This document shows, piece after piece, positions 33,935 to 45,409 of a stretch of 64,000 bases of DNA. The stretch is from Centrapalus pauciflorus (taxonomy: Eukaryota; Streptophyta; Magnoliopsida; Asterales; Asteraceae), in NCBI GenBank assembly GCA_020465985.1, contig JAANYP010002012.1, positions 62,001 through 126,000 of the forward strand, read 5' to 3'. A model generated the notes under the pieces. The model made no database searches, was not told the origin of the DNA, and worked only from the letters and a program-made list of their open reading frames with translations. Made by a program: the position numbers and the translations under genes. The stretch's first letter is position 1, and every line of letters begins with the position of its first letter.

Positions 33935-36900
33935 TCACTTAGGAGGTCCTGGAACTCTGGCATGGTCAGTCGATTCTCGAAGACCAAGTATGACGTCGAA
34001 GCGTCTGGTTACTTGCCTCAGATGTAGCCGTTCGTTCAGGAGTTCAATGCCGCTGAGGGTGTCCTGAATCTCTCTTGGTGAACACCTTTGTTGTGGATCT
34101 GGTTGAGCATCAAAGTCTTGAACTTTCTGTGTGAGCGCAGCTCGAACCAATCTGAATGTACCATCGGAGTAACAGGGAAGATCCTCAAAGCGCATGAACC
34201 TTTTGTAGCCCCTTTGATTGACAAAAATGACACCTGGGCCTCCTCTGAAAATAACTCTGTAAGCCGGATGATGGGCTAGGAGGAAGCTATCCTGTTCCGG
34301 TGCCCGAAGACCCACCTTAACCATCGCGCTCTCGATTGCCATTTGGAAGTCTCTTAGGCACATTATGATCGAGCGGCGGTTCATGCTTCGTACTAGGGCA
34401 CCCAAAGCAGTCATGCGAGACATATGTCCTTTAATGCGATTTTTCAATCGTTCGTGTAGAAATTCGACATCGTCCACATTTATGAAGTCTAAGTCATTCT
34501 CGAAGAACTCATTTATAGTGCCGTCTTCTCTTTCTACTAGAAAAGCGGGGTAGTATACTTTTGCCCTTTTGCACATGGTGATAGAAATGAGTGACTTTAT
34601 CTTCGATTTGGATACTTTCGACCTTCTTTCCCGGAGCATCAGTTGGTAGTATTCTGCCTGTTCAGCTTTGGTAACGTTCGTAAGTTCCATGAGTAGGCGT
34701 CTGCTGAAGGATCCAGGCTTCTTTCTGAATACCATTTTGAATCTTTCTTCAAGGTAAGGGTTCTGAAACTGCTCCGGGGGGAATTTCTGCAGGAATTCTT
34801 TCAGGCCTTGAACGGGGGGTTCTTCGATTTCGTCCTTTTTAGCTTCAAGAAGCTTTATAATAGTCCCCCGCCGTTCTTGTCGCATTTGATCCTTTTCTTC
34901 CTGTGGCAGAGTTCGAACCTTGCCTTTTGTATAAGTGTCTACCCAGAATAAGTCATCTTCTCTATAAATACCAGGGCCTTCTGGAGTTTCATCAAAACAA
35001 TCGACCCTTTTTGTTCGGGAATACTCTGGGGGTTGGGTTTGTTGGACTGGAGGAGGATTTGGGGATCTAGGAGGGTTCGTTGGAGATTCAGGTTCAGGCT
35101 TAGGGGTTAATAAGGGTTCGTTGACTTCGGTATCGGAATCTGAATCGGAGACCAAGATCATTTCAACTTTCTCGTGCGGCTCCTCGAATTCTACCATAGC
35201 TGTCATCGGATCCAGTGGAGCTGGACCCTCGACCATGGGCTCGTCTTCTATACTGAGGTATTCTTGAGGCTCCTTACTCTTTTCCCTTGACCCCTGATAT
35301 TCTGACCCCTCAGCTGTCTCTGCTCCCCCTATATACATGACGGGGTCCTCAAACTGTAGAGGTTCATATTCTATCATCAGTGCTTCCGTGGCCTCATAAG
35401 TTTGATCCCCAGACCCAGACCCTTGAATATCTGTTGTTTCAGCCTCTGCTCCCCCTAGGATGATCATCGATCCCTCATGATGAACTTTCTGTCGTTTCTC
35501 CCCCTCATGACGATCAGGGTCGTCCTGGTCGTCATGCTTTCTTTTAGGGGGCTCAGCTTGGGTGCGGCACTGAAGATCGATGACTGCCGACTCGAGGCGA
35601 TCCATCCTTGAATTTAGCTGCTCCTGGACCTGAAGGATTAGGCGATTGAGTGCGTCCAGTTTGTCAGAGAGCTCCGCCATTTGTAGTTGGACTGAGTGGG
35701 ATCCTGGTGAGGGGCCGGCTTCGGAGGCGACACCCTTACCCTTTATAAGAGAAAGAAGGGCGGTGTGTCGTTCCTCGGCTGCCTCCCTTTGAGCGTCCAG
35801 GTCAGCCCGGGTGATAACGCCGGCAGCACGTAAGGCTGCCGTTAACATCTCCAAGTTGATGGGGAGATGGCCGGAAGTGGACGGCGTAGATTGAGCCACT
35901 CCCGGTCTTCCTTCCGTCATCTCTGGCTCCACTACGGGATGCTCAGATCTGGAAGTTTCCGGAGCTGCCACAGAGGCAGCTCTTGGGGATGCCACAGAGG
36001 CATCGTGCACGGTGTCTGTTTGTGGGGATGGAATCGTGGGCGAAGGAAGTTCGGTCACGTGGGGAGGAGTGTGACCTCTTTCAACACCGCCACTCTCCGA
36101 ATGAGAGGGCGATGGCGTATGTGGAAGATCCCCGTGGAATGAAGTGGTTTCCCTTTGAGGGGAAACCAAGTGGATGGTTGGGGTTGTGGCGACCGCTGGA
36201 CTAACGGTCTTATGAAGTGGTGTCCGGCTGATAGGGCTTGGCTCACCCTCAGATAATATATCCCTCGGCCTTACGACAGAGACGGTTCGTTCAGAATCCG
36301 CCGTCTCTGCCGTTTCACCTACGACTCCCTCCCTTACACTCTCAGCCTCCCTCTCACCATAACCCAGTGATTGTTGTACATCCATCCTTTCTCCCTCGTT
36401 CTCACTATCTTGCTGCTCACCTTCGGACTGGTTAGTCTCAGTCGATTCAGACTGAGACTCATCCGGATAATTTTCTCTCATATATTCCCTTACCCGATCT
36501 GTACCCCTCGACCTTGTCAGAGTCGATAATGGAATTTTCATCACCTGTACTGTCGGGGCCCCCTTCGGCAAAGTCAGTTTCTGGATAGCCACGGTTGGGT
36601 AGACGTCAGCTTCTGGACGCTCATGAATGTCTTCGTCCTGATCCATGGCGTATTGTATGATGAGTTGAAGGAACCGCTGATAGGGGACATACTTGCGACC
36701 TTTCTTTGTGCTCCTTTCCACGTGGACTCTTCTTAATTCTTCAAAGATGAAAGCCGCATAGTCCACGTGTCGGTCGTAGGCAAAGCCAGTGAACATGGCT
36801 AAAACCTGGGCCGATGCTGAGTCATGACCAGAATGTTTGGCTGTTAGGCACTTGTTGAGCACATCGAAGAGAATCCTCCAGTGGGACTGAAGGTTTTTGG

Positions 36901-37377
36901 TGCGAAAGTCGGATGGTTTGGTAAGGGGTCCGTCATACCCTAGGGTTTGAATTTCAGATAGGGCTTCTGAGACGGATGGGTTTGGATCGAACGAGTCAAT
37001 GGAGGGAAATAGTCTTGGATGGGAAGACGAAGGATGTGACGGATGGCTGTGGTTGTGACTTTGACTGGAACGCAGTCAATGGTGGAGGTGAAGTGAGGTT
37101 CAGGGTCGGTTATGAATTGTAGCCTGTTCCAGAATTGCTGTAGGTAAATCTGGGGAACGGCTATGGCTGTTGAAAGGGCATAGTATATGGGATGGCGGGT
37201 GAGAATGTCAAAGGCAAGGGTTTGGGATTCTTTCGGAAGGATAGAGACGTCGAGTTGCCAGTTATGGGGGATAAACTCGACAAACTCGGCGCTCGGCAGG
37301 ATGGCTTCCTCGGGTAACTGAGAGTTATTATTTGGGATAGGAGGGTGGGGAATGGTAAGAACGATTGCGGGATCCAT
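33935..37377 (-). pseudogene. Envelope-like third ORF of element G (one frameshift)
   Basis: The frame starts at ATG 37377 (MDPAIVLTIPHPPIPNNNSQ), runs to about 37010 and then must shift by one base. It then stays open as a 975-codon frame to 33935 (NKCLTAKHSGHDSASAQVLA, a Pro/Ser/Glu-rich middle, C-terminal YKRFMRFEDLPCYSDGTFRL). The middle has a predicted helix around LSDKLDALNRLILQVQEQL. No convincing transmembrane segment is visible. It has the same layout as the third ORF of element E. A TTTGCAG acceptor-like site ends 4 bases before the ATG. Its function is unknown; the term envelope-like follows Sirevirus usage. Confidence 0.8.
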
Positions 37378-37381
37378 TTTC

Positions 37382-37384
37382 CTG
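37382..37384 (-). promoter_or_regulatory. Candidate 3' splice site before envelope-like ORF of G
   Basis: The minus strand reads GCACTTTGCAG|GAAAATGGATCC, so the acceptor lies 4 nt before the ORF start. The matching site in E suggests expression from a spliced RNA. Confidence 0.5.
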
Positions 37385-37689
37385 CAAAGTGCAACAAAGT
37401 TAGAATCATAGGACTTGATATGATAATGCATTGAAGTGAAGTCTAGATGAGTGTGAAATAGAAATTGTCTGATCTGTTTAACATCGGGTCTTTATTAGTA
37501 GAATAAAATTCTACTAACAAAGTCCAAAGTCAATCGTTAAGAGACCGATGTTAGATGAGACCGTTTCACTCAAACACTGATCCTAACTCTGCACTTGGAT
37601 GGAACTATTTTTGTGATTTTTGATTTATATGAAAATGCTGAAATGGAAAACATGAAAATTGAAAATTTAAAAGAAAATCCTAAGTGTTG

Positions 37690-38190
37690 GATTTCGGATG
37701 GTCCGAATTCGGATGAACAGTGTCATCGAATTCGGATCTGTCCGAAGAGGAATGATGCATGAATGAAGTGAGTGGGACCGAATTCGGATGGTGGTAAATG
37801 GGGACCGAATTCGGATGATGGTCCGAAGTGTAATTCATGAAATGAATGAAGGTGGTCCGAATTCGGGTGTGGTATGAACGTGGTCCGAATTCGGATGGTG
37901 ACTTGTGAAAATGCATGAAATGATATGGATATGTCCTAATTTCGGATGGTACCTGGAATTCGGATGAGGACCGAATCCGGGTATCATCCGAATTCGGATG
38001 CACAGTGGTGAACAGACTTAGACAATTTTGAAAATTTTTACCCTGATGTGATGGTCCGAATTCGGATCAACAGTGAACCGAATTCGGATCAACAGTGGTC
38101 CGAAATGAGTTTTGTACTTGGAAAATTTTTGAAACAAGTCTAAGTCGGACATCCGAATTCGGGTGGTGGTCCGAATTCGGACATCCGAAA
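37690..38190. repeat. Array of CCGAATTCGG palindromes in element G
   Basis: About a dozen copies or near-copies of the 10-base palindrome, usually as GGTCCGAATTCGGATG, recur at irregular spacing of 15-60 bases in the non-coding spacer between pol and the envelope-like ORF. The minus-strand open frame at 37680-38003 (HPNSD-type repeats) is only a translation of this array. Confidence 0.9.
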
Positions 38191-38219
38191 CTGCATGAGT
38201 GCAGTTAATGTTCATGCAA

Positions 38220-39352
38220 AAAATAAACGTGAACAGTTGGAATCTTACTGAAAATGCATGAAATTACAGATCCTAAACTAAAACAACCTAAGGAAAATTT
38301 TATCTAACTACAACTAAGAAAATATAACACATTAAACTACCTAAAAAGAGTAAAAACCGAAATGAAAAAGGAAATAAATTTTGAAAATCAAACACACAAT
38401 ATATGAAGTAAAATACTGAAATAAAGGTAGAAAAGAGTTACCTTGTGATGCAGATGATGGAAAATGCAAGAAAAACCGAAGAAAATGATGGTGCAAAAGC
38501 TTGAAATCGACGGTAATGGTGGAAGTGGGCGGTGGTATCGTCGGTAGGGAAGAAGAAGGGAGTAGGAAGCTTGAAGATGAAGTAAGGATGTTTGACCGGT
38601 TGACCGACCCTATTTAAAGGCGCATGGGTCGGGTACCGGGTCAAGGATCCGCGTGAAAACAAGAAAAATGGTCCGCCAGATTTCAACAATCACACACAAA
38701 AATTAAAAATAAAGTGGGCCTGAAATTAATCAAAACAAAATTAAAATTTTGGCCCAAAATTTTTTTTTTATTGCCTCTTTTTTTGAGATTTTCTTTGAAA
38801 CAACAACATGAAATATTTTTGGTATTTTCTTGGATCATTTAATTTAAGAAAAAATAAGTTAAAATAAACTAAAATGTTTTTGTGTTTTTGATAAATTTGA
38901 ACAATTAAAATCTTTTTGTGATTTTCTGACCTATTAAAATTAACCTTAAAAATTAAAAATTAAAATTAAGACTAACCTAAAATTCAAAAATTTAACTATA
39001 AAAGAAATAAAAAGAAACACAGAATTATAAAATTTAAAATCCTAACTCTACTCCCCCTCAAATAAATACCGATCCTTTTTCCTTTTTCTTTTCAGATTTA
39101 AATCACGACAACCCTTATTAAGCATTACTAATACCGACAAACCTGGATATTGTTTGCATCCCACTCCATGATGAACAATTCACACAGCAATTTATCAGGA
39201 TCATTAATTATTAAAAATATACGCAGATAAGGAAAGATTGATTTTCAATCTTGTGACATACTCCTTAAATTTAAATAACAGTTATTTTCTAAAATAAAGG
39301 AATTTCAATCATGATAGATTGAAATAGAATTATTTAAGACAATATCTGATAT
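38220..39352. other. Non-coding spacer of element G downstream of pol
   Basis: AT-rich sequence with one polypurine-like copy (AGGGGGAG on the minus strand near 39050). No coding potential beyond a short frame at 38438-38689. Confidence 0.6.
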
Positions 39353-42300
39353 TTAATTAGAAGGTGGATTCAACATGCCGATATGAGATACTAAAAACCG
39401 AAAACGAGGTTCGTCTAAAGCTTTAGTAAATATATCCGCTAGTTGGTATTCCGTGCCAACAAAATACAACTCAATGGTTCCCTTTTCAACGTGATCTTTA
39501 ATAAAATGATACCTGATATCTATGTGTTTTGTTCGAGAGTGCTGCACGGGATTGCAGGAGATGGCAATTGCACTTCGAGAATCACAGTAAATCGGGATAT
39601 TGGTGAGTGAGAACCCATAATCGCGTAATTGTGTTCTCATCCATAGCACTTGAGAGCAACAGCTTGCAGCTGCTACATACTCAGCCTCAGCTGTGGATGT
39701 GGATACACAATTCTGCTTTTTGGAAGACCAACTCACCGGTCTATCACCTAAGAACTGTATTCCTCCCGATGTGCTTTTTCTGTCCACTCTACAACCTGCA
39801 AAATCAGCATCTGAAAACGCGGTAAGATCGAAATCGGTTCCCTTTGGATACCATAGACCAAGTTCGGGTGTACCCTTAAGATAACGAAAAATGCGTTTTA
39901 CCGCAGTTAGGTGTGATTCTTTTGGGTCGGCCTGAAATCTAGCACAAAGACATGTTGAAAACACTATATCCGGTCTACTGGCAGTCAAGTACAGTAAGGA
40001 TCCTATCATCCCTCTGTAAGTTGTATTATCGACACTTTTCCCGGAAGGATCGGTGTCTAACTTACAGTTGGAGGCCATGGGAGTTGCGATACTCGTGCAA
40101 GAGTCTAACTTATACTTCTTGAGAATGTCAAGAGTATATTTCGACTGGTTCACAAAAATCCCATCCTCAAGTTGTTTGACTTGTAATCCGAGGAAAAAGT
40201 TCATTTCCCCCATCATACTCATCTCAAACCGAGACTCCATTAGGGCTGAAAAATCCTTACAAAAATTACTGTCAGTAGATCCAAATATAATATCGTCAAC
40301 ATAAATCTGTACTAGCATTATATGTGGGCCTTCCCTTTTAGTGAACAGAGTTGTGTCCACCACACCTTTATAGAAACCGGCAGAAATAAGGAAATTCGAA
40401 AGACTATCATACCATGCTCGAGGTGCTTGTTTTAAACCATAGAGGGCCTTATCTAGCACATAAACATGGTCAGGTTTATGTGCATCAACAAAGCCTTGTG
40501 GTTGTTCAACATACACTTCCTCGTTAAGTTCACCGTTTAGAAAGGCAGTCTTGACGTCCATTTGGTACACTTTGAAGTCTTTGTGTGCCGCATACGCCAA
40601 GAAGATTCTGATTGCTTCGATCCGTGCAACTGGAGCGAAGGTCTCGTCATAATCTATCCCTTCTTGTTGTCGGTAGCCTTTGGCAACAAGTCTTGCTTTG
40701 TTCCTTATCACAATGCCGTTTTCATCTCGTTTGTTCTTAAAGATCCACTTTGTTCCGATGACTGTACGGTCTTTTGGCTTGGGAACTAACCGCCATACTC
40801 TTAGCTGTTCAAACTGGTTGAGTTCCTCTTGCATTGCAACTATCCAATCCGGATCTGTCAGGGCTTCATCCACACGAGCGGGCTCTATCATACTCAAGAA
40901 TGATGTGTAGAGACATTCATTAGCAGATGCCCTACGAGTTTGGACTCCTGTTGTTACGTCACCAATGATTTGTTCTGTTGGGTGACTGCGGGTCCATTTG
41001 ATCTCGTGTGGAAGGGGTGCTCGGGATGGAACCTCTGTGGTTAATATGGGAATGGATGAGGATTCATGGTCAATGGTTTCAAATGATGGTACCACAGGTT
41101 CTGGTTCAATTTCCGAGTGTTCAGGTGAAGGAAGAATCGTTGGTATTACATGTGAGGGTATTATAGGAGTAGATTCAACTGCGGATGTGTCGGTGGATGA
41201 TGTGGATGGATGAGGATATGTTGATGAAGAGGGAGTGGAGAAACTTTGCGGCGCAGTTGAACTGGAAGGATTACCTACATTATTAACAACATTAGACACA
41301 CTAGCGTTAGGACCGAAAAATTCAACATAAAAAGGATCAAATAAATTAACCAAATCAGAAGAAGAAAAAGAAATGGGGTTATTCGAAGAGTCTCCAGGCA
41401 TTTGAGTAATGCGTGGTCCTGATTGATCAACTTCGGGTGCCAGTTCAGCCAACTCATCAAATGTGACGTGTACACTTTCATTGACTGTTCTGGTTCGGGT
41501 ATTGAATGCGCGATACGCCTTCGAATTGGATGAGTATCCAATGAAGATCGCTTCATCCGCCTTTTCGTTAAATTTCCCGAGGTTGTCTCTGTCATTCAGC
41601 ACATAGCACCTGCAACTAAATACACGTAAGTACTTGATAAATGGTACTTTATTCAAAAAGAGTTGGTATGGAGTTTTGTTAAAGCGCTTATGAATGATGG
41701 AGCGATTCTGTGTATAGCATGCTGTTGATACGGCTTCGGCCCACAAGAACGGAGGTAGCTTTGAGTATGTGAGCATTGTACGAGCGGCTTTTACTAGCGT
41801 ACGGTTACGCCTTTCCACGATCCCATTTTGTTGAGGTGTTCGAGCAGCAGAGTATTGATGCTGAATCCCCTTGGATCGAAGGAAGCCCTCCACTACCGAG
41901 TTCTTGAACTCCGTGCCGTTATCTGATCTGATTGATTGTACTGACAGCTGCTGTTGGGTCTCGACACTCTTGATAAAATCAATGATTTCTTGAGCTGTCT
42001 CGTCCTTGGAACGCAAGAACCTTACCCAGGTATATCGAGAATAATCATCAACGATAACCAACACATATCGTTTTCCATTTATGCTTTGTGTTCTCATCGG
42101 TCCGCATAAATCCATATGAAGTAACTCCAAAACTCTTTTTGTTGATGGTTCGGGCTTTGGTTTGTGAGATGATCGTTTCATTTTTCCTTTCTCACATGCT
42201 CCACACAGATGGTCCTTTTCATAGCGTAACTCAGGAAGTCCTTTGACTAATTGCTTCGCAGCCAGCTTGTTGATGTTATCAAAATTCAAATGGGATAATC

Positions 42301-42757
42301 TTCGATGCCACAACCAAGAGTCTTTTGACGAGGCTTTTGATAGTAGACAAATGTTATCCTTTACTACAAGCTTGGATACGTCAATGGTGTAAAGGTTAGA
42401 TTTTCGGGAACCCGTCAAGATTTCTTTTCCATCCATGTTCTTAACACTGCAGTTCTTAGCCCTAAATGTTACTTCTAGTCCTTTATCGCAGAGTTGTCCT
42501 ATGCTAAAATGATTATGAGATAACCCCTCAACATAGTCAACATCCTTGATGACCAGATTATTTAGAACTAAGTCCCCGTATCCTCTTATTTGAGCTTGAT
42601 GGTTGTTCCCGAATTTCACAGTTCCGCAATACTGTTCAACAACGTTGGACAGCAATTCTCTTCTTCCTGTCATGTGCTTGGAGCAACCCGAATCCATATA
42701 CCAAATGGACTTGGCCTGAAAAACACATAAATTCATATAATGAAAAACTATATGCAT
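39353..42757 (-). CDS. Pol polyprotein of element G (protease-integrase-RT-RNase H), intact frame
   Basis: The 1134-codon open frame has no stop. In order: protease motif MDSGCSKHMTG near residue 22; GAG-pre-integrase LWHRRLSHLNF near 150 with CxxC; integrase with HMDLCGPM (about 214), IRSDNGTEF and NGIVERRN giving the D, D and E catalytic residues; reverse transcriptase with MDVKTAFLNGEL and YVDDIIFGS (about 820); RNase H with STAEAEYVAAASCC and YCDSRSAIA; ending KHIDIRYHFIKDHVEKG. The first 14 residues are likely not coding, because CAG|GCCAAG at 42716 looks like a splice acceptor. Copia order (integrase before RT) and motif detail fit the Sirevirus lineage. Confidence 0.95.
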   Translation of the reverse strand: MHIVFHYMNLCVFQAKSIWYMDSGCSKHMTGRRELLSNVVEQYCGTVKFGNNHQAQIRGYGDLVLNNLVIKDVDYVEGLSHNHFSIGQLCDKGLEVTFRAKNCSVKNMDGKEILTGSRKSNLYTIDVSKLVVKDNICLLSKASSKDSWLWHRRLSHLNFDNINKLAAKQLVKGLPELRYEKDHLCGACEKGKMKRSSHKPKPEPSTKRVLELLHMDLCGPMRTQSINGKRYVLVIVDDYSRYTWVRFLRSKDETAQEIIDFIKSVETQQQLSVQSIRSDNGTEFKNSVVEGFLRSKGIQHQYSAARTPQQNGIVERRNRTLVKAARTMLTYSKLPPFLWAEAVSTACYTQNRSIIHKRFNKTPYQLFLNKVPFIKYLRVFSCRCYVLNDRDNLGKFNEKADEAIFIGYSSNSKAYRAFNTRTRTVNESVHVTFDELAELAPEVDQSGPRITQMPGDSSNNPISFSSSDLVNLFDPFYVEFFGPNASVSNVVNNVGNPSSSTAPQSFSTPSSSTYPHPSTSSTDTSAVESTPIIPSHVIPTILPSPEHSEIEPEPVVPSFETIDHESSSIPILTTEVPSRAPLPHEIKWTRSHPTEQIIGDVTTGVQTRRASANECLYTSFLSMIEPARVDEALTDPDWIVAMQEELNQFEQLRVWRLVPKPKDRTVIGTKWIFKNKRDENGIVIRNKARLVAKGYRQQEGIDYDETFAPVARIEAIRIFLAYAAHKDFKVYQMDVKTAFLNGELNEEVYVEQPQGFVDAHKPDHVYVLDKALYGLKQAPRAWYDSLSNFLISAGFYKGVVDTTLFTKREGPHIMLVQIYVDDIIFGSTDSNFCKDFSALMESRFEMSMMGEMNFFLGLQVKQLEDGIFVNQSKYTLDILKKYKLDSCTSIATPMASNCKLDTDPSGKSVDNTTYRGMIGSLLYLTASRPDIVFSTCLCARFQADPKESHLTAVKRIFRYLKGTPELGLWYPKGTDFDLTAFSDADFAGCRVDRKSTSGGIQFLGDRPVSWSSKKQNCVSTSTAEAEYVAAASCCSQVLWMRTQLRDYGFSLTNIPIYCDSRSAIAISCNPVQHSRTKHIDIRYHFIKDHVEKGTIELYFVGTEYQLADIFTKALDEPRFRFLVSHIGMLNPPSN

Positions 42758-42994
42758 TCAAACACATCCATTTTTAATTCACAATCAAACCGTGTTCTGA
42801 ACCGAGATGTTCAGAAAACATGATGAGTTAAGACCGGGTCCTGGGCTGTGTGCACAGAAGCCAAACGTGTCGGTTTAAGCACAACCGACAAGCAAAAGAA
42901 CGGGTCCTAGTCTAAGGTAACTAGAAGCCATTTCTTTGAAGCACGGGTCTTGATCAGAAGTAACCAAGAACCATCTGCATTAAGATCACACAAC
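42716..42994 (-). other. Candidate intron between gag and pol of element G
   Basis: The gag frame ends just after CCCAAG|GTTGTG, and pol becomes collinear after TTTTTCAG|GCCAAG. Removing the 279 bases keeps phase 0 and joins a WVPK-type gag end to the protease. The donor is weak. The stretch itself has several stops. Confidence 0.45.
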
Positions 42995-45409
42995 CTTGGG
43001 TACCCACCTCAATATGGGTCCCTTTTTGTTAGGATTTCCAGATTTATATGGCACGTGTACAGATTTAGAAACCCAACTAGCATTTGTGTGTGGTCCAGAT
43101 GCACAACCCTTTGGAATCCATTGAAGATTGGATTTATTGGGTTTTGGAACCTTAGGCGCTGAAATTGCCTTCGGTTTTTGTCTTGTTGAGACCTTCTTGA
43201 CCGTTGCTTTGGTTTTGGGCCTTGGCAACGGACATGTCTCAACTTTGTTTGTGGCCGATGATGCACTATTTTTAGTTTTCTTTTTCCGAATACGTTTAAC
43301 AGGATAAGGCACAAAAGCATTCATTTCAGGAACCTGTCGTCTATATTTAGTTGGACATAGATTAAACAAATCCTTGAAAGAGTATTTTAACGGAATAGTA
43401 GAATTCGGTACATCATTACAAACATTGTCACACGCTTTGTTACACAAATTGTCTTTAGAGATTACAGACATCCTATCTCTAGTAACAAATTCACTTGGCA
43501 TTAAAGCCTTCTTCACAAAAAAACTTGTAAAATCCTGCATGGTGGTTTTTGGGACTCTCCTTATATGATCTGTAGGAACAAAACGATTAGAGTCAGTAAG
43601 CATGGAAGATTTAGACTTGACAGACTTTTCTTTTTGGAGGTGAGTGGGTTTCTTAAAAGACTTGGATTTTATCTGAGTCTTTTTAGAAACCTCATTCTTG
43701 AAAGCATTTGAGCACTCACCTTTGACAAAGATAGAAGAAGTTTCAGCTGTAGCCTTACCTTTATCTGATGACATACATGGGATTTTTAGAGAATGAGAAA
43801 GTGTTTGTTGTTTTGAAAGATCTTTCAATCGTTGTGAAACTATTTCAAAATTTTTTCTGTAGACAGTGACTTCCACAGTTTGTTGAAAAGATTGATTTAT
43901 CAGTTCTTCTTCTCTCTTAAGAAGAGCATCTTGAAGATCAAGTGCTTTCTCTAGAGACGACTTCAATTCCTTTTCTAAAACAATGATTTGTTGTTGAAGA
44001 ACTTTTGCAGGAATATAAAGTTGAGGAGTTGATTTTTCAGTTTCAGTGTTCAATTCAGTTTCTGAATAAGTTGACGAGAGATCTTCCTCTAAAGTGGGTA
44101 CTCTAGAAGAATAGCTCTCGTTAAGTTCTTCATAATGAAAAGAAATTTCTTTATCTTTACGCGCAACCCGTTTCTCATTTTCTTGGTTTAAAACTTCTTT
44201 TGATGACTCAAAAAAGAAAGATTTAATACCGGCTCCCATATAATTCATGTCATAAAATACAGGTAAGACATTTTGTGCTTTTTCCAAATATTTAGGATTT
44301 TTAAAACCAATTCCCTGTTTAGAATGGTAAAACCTAGTTTCTTTGGGCTGATTTAAATGGATAGTTTGTTCTGTTTGACCCCTTTTCAAAAATGCATCGT
44401 CAAGGGTCTTTATTCTTGCGTACAAACTTATCCTTTCTTCTTCAATCATTTTGTATTTTTCTAAACTGTCTATATTTTCCATATTTACCACATCTAATTG
44501 TTTTGTAAGAACAGAAATTTCTTCTTTTAAAGAGAGTTTTTCTTTTGAAAGCGTTTCCATGCAAGATTCAAGGTATATATTCCTATCCTGAACATCTACT
44601 TTTTCTATCAACATCTGTTTTATAACATTATGATTAGTTAACCATTTTGCATGATATAATTCAGATGATTCTTTCAAAATATGAGCTTGATGTTCAGCCT
44701 GTACACACTTTGCAGTTTCAGCTTTTAATCTATCTTGTAGATCAAGTATTTGTGTGTGTAGTGTACATTCATTATCTACAAATAATTTATTTACATGTGC
44801 AGGAATGTAATAGGAATATACCTCACTGGACTCGGAACCGGATGTGGAGCATTCGGGATCGTCGGTTGTAGTCATCAGACATGCTGGTGGATGTTTCATT
44901 GTCTCCCCCTCAGCAGCAGTGTCTGAAATTGCAGCAGTGACATCAGTACAAATCTCCAACCCCTGACGATCAACCATATAGCAATTCTTGCCCTTTTCAT
45001 CCTCGTCTTCTGAATCTTCAGCATCCCAGTAGTCCTCCTGGGCGACGAGGGCCAACGCATCCGATTTCTTCTTTGCAGCCTCGAGCTTTCTTTCGTAATA
45101 CGCAACGTCTCTCTCAAAATTTTTCTTGCATTCCCTAGCAAAGTGGCCCGGTTTGCCACATTTGTAGCAGAGACGTTCATCAGTGGCCTTTGGCTCGTCT
45201 GCTCTTGGCTTCTCCTCTCTTCTTTCCGCCGGCCTTTTGTCGGCCCGGCGGTGCTCACGGCTATCATCACGCCTTTTGTCCCGGCGGTCATCCCGACGAT
45301 CATCCCTTCGATCGTCCCGCCTGTCATCTCTCCTGTCATCTCTCCTGTCATCTCGCCTTTCGTCACGCCTTTCATAACGGCGATCATCGCGATAGTCGCG
45401 TCTGTCAAT
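42986..45409 (-). CDS. Truncated gag of element G: RD repeats, zinc knuckle, coiled coil
   Basis: One frame is open from the LTR border to 42986, with no obvious start codon of its own. It begins with about 40 residues of RRDD repeats (45403-45230), followed by a complete CCHC knuckle CYKCGKPGHFAREC (45169-45128) and a Lys/Glu-rich helix (YYERKLEAAKKKSDAL). An acidic segment and long heptad-like regions come next (for example LHTQILDLQDRLKAETAKCV), and a basic Lys/Pro-rich tail ends in RWVPK. The UBN2-type capsid part expected before the RD repeats is deleted. A long coiled-coil gag extension is usual for Sireviruses. The last codons may be removed by splicing to pol. Confidence 0.85.
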   Translation of the reverse strand: MDRRDYRDDRRYERRDERRDDRRDDRRDDRRDDRRDDRRDDRRDKRRDDSREHRRADKRPAERREEKPRADEPKATDERLCYKCGKPGHFARECKKNFERDVAYYERKLEAAKKKSDALALVAQEDYWDAEDSEDEDEKGKNCYMVDRQGLEICTDVTAAISDTAAEGETMKHPPACLMTTTDDPECSTSGSESSEVYSYYIPAHVNKLFVDNECTLHTQILDLQDRLKAETAKCVQAEHQAHILKESSELYHAKWLTNHNVIKQMLIEKVDVQDRNIYLESCMETLSKEKLSLKEEISVLTKQLDVVNMENIDSLEKYKMIEEERISLYARIKTLDDAFLKRGQTEQTIHLNQPKETRFYHSKQGIGFKNPKYLEKAQNVLPVFYDMNYMGAGIKSFFFESSKEVLNQENEKRVARKDKEISFHYEELNESYSSRVPTLEEDLSSTYSETELNTETEKSTPQLYIPAKVLQQQIIVLEKELKSSLEKALDLQDALLKREEELINQSFQQTVEVTVYRKNFEIVSQRLKDLSKQQTLSHSLKIPCMSSDKGKATAETSSIFVKGECSNAFKNEVSKKTQIKSKSFKKPTHLQKEKSVKSKSSMLTDSNRFVPTDHIRRVPKTTMQDFTSFFVKKALMPSEFVTRDRMSVISKDNLCNKACDNVCNDVPNSTIPLKYSFKDLFNLCPTKYRRQVPEMNAFVPYPVKRIRKKKTKNSASSATNKVETCPLPRPKTKATVKKVSTRQKPKAISAPKVPKPNKSNLQWIPKGCASGPHTNASWVSKSVHVPYKSGNPNKKGPILRWVPKVV

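Noticed and set aside
37680..38215. Minus-strand frames with HPNSD and RIRT repeats
   Set aside because: They translate the CCGAATTCGG array and lack any start context.
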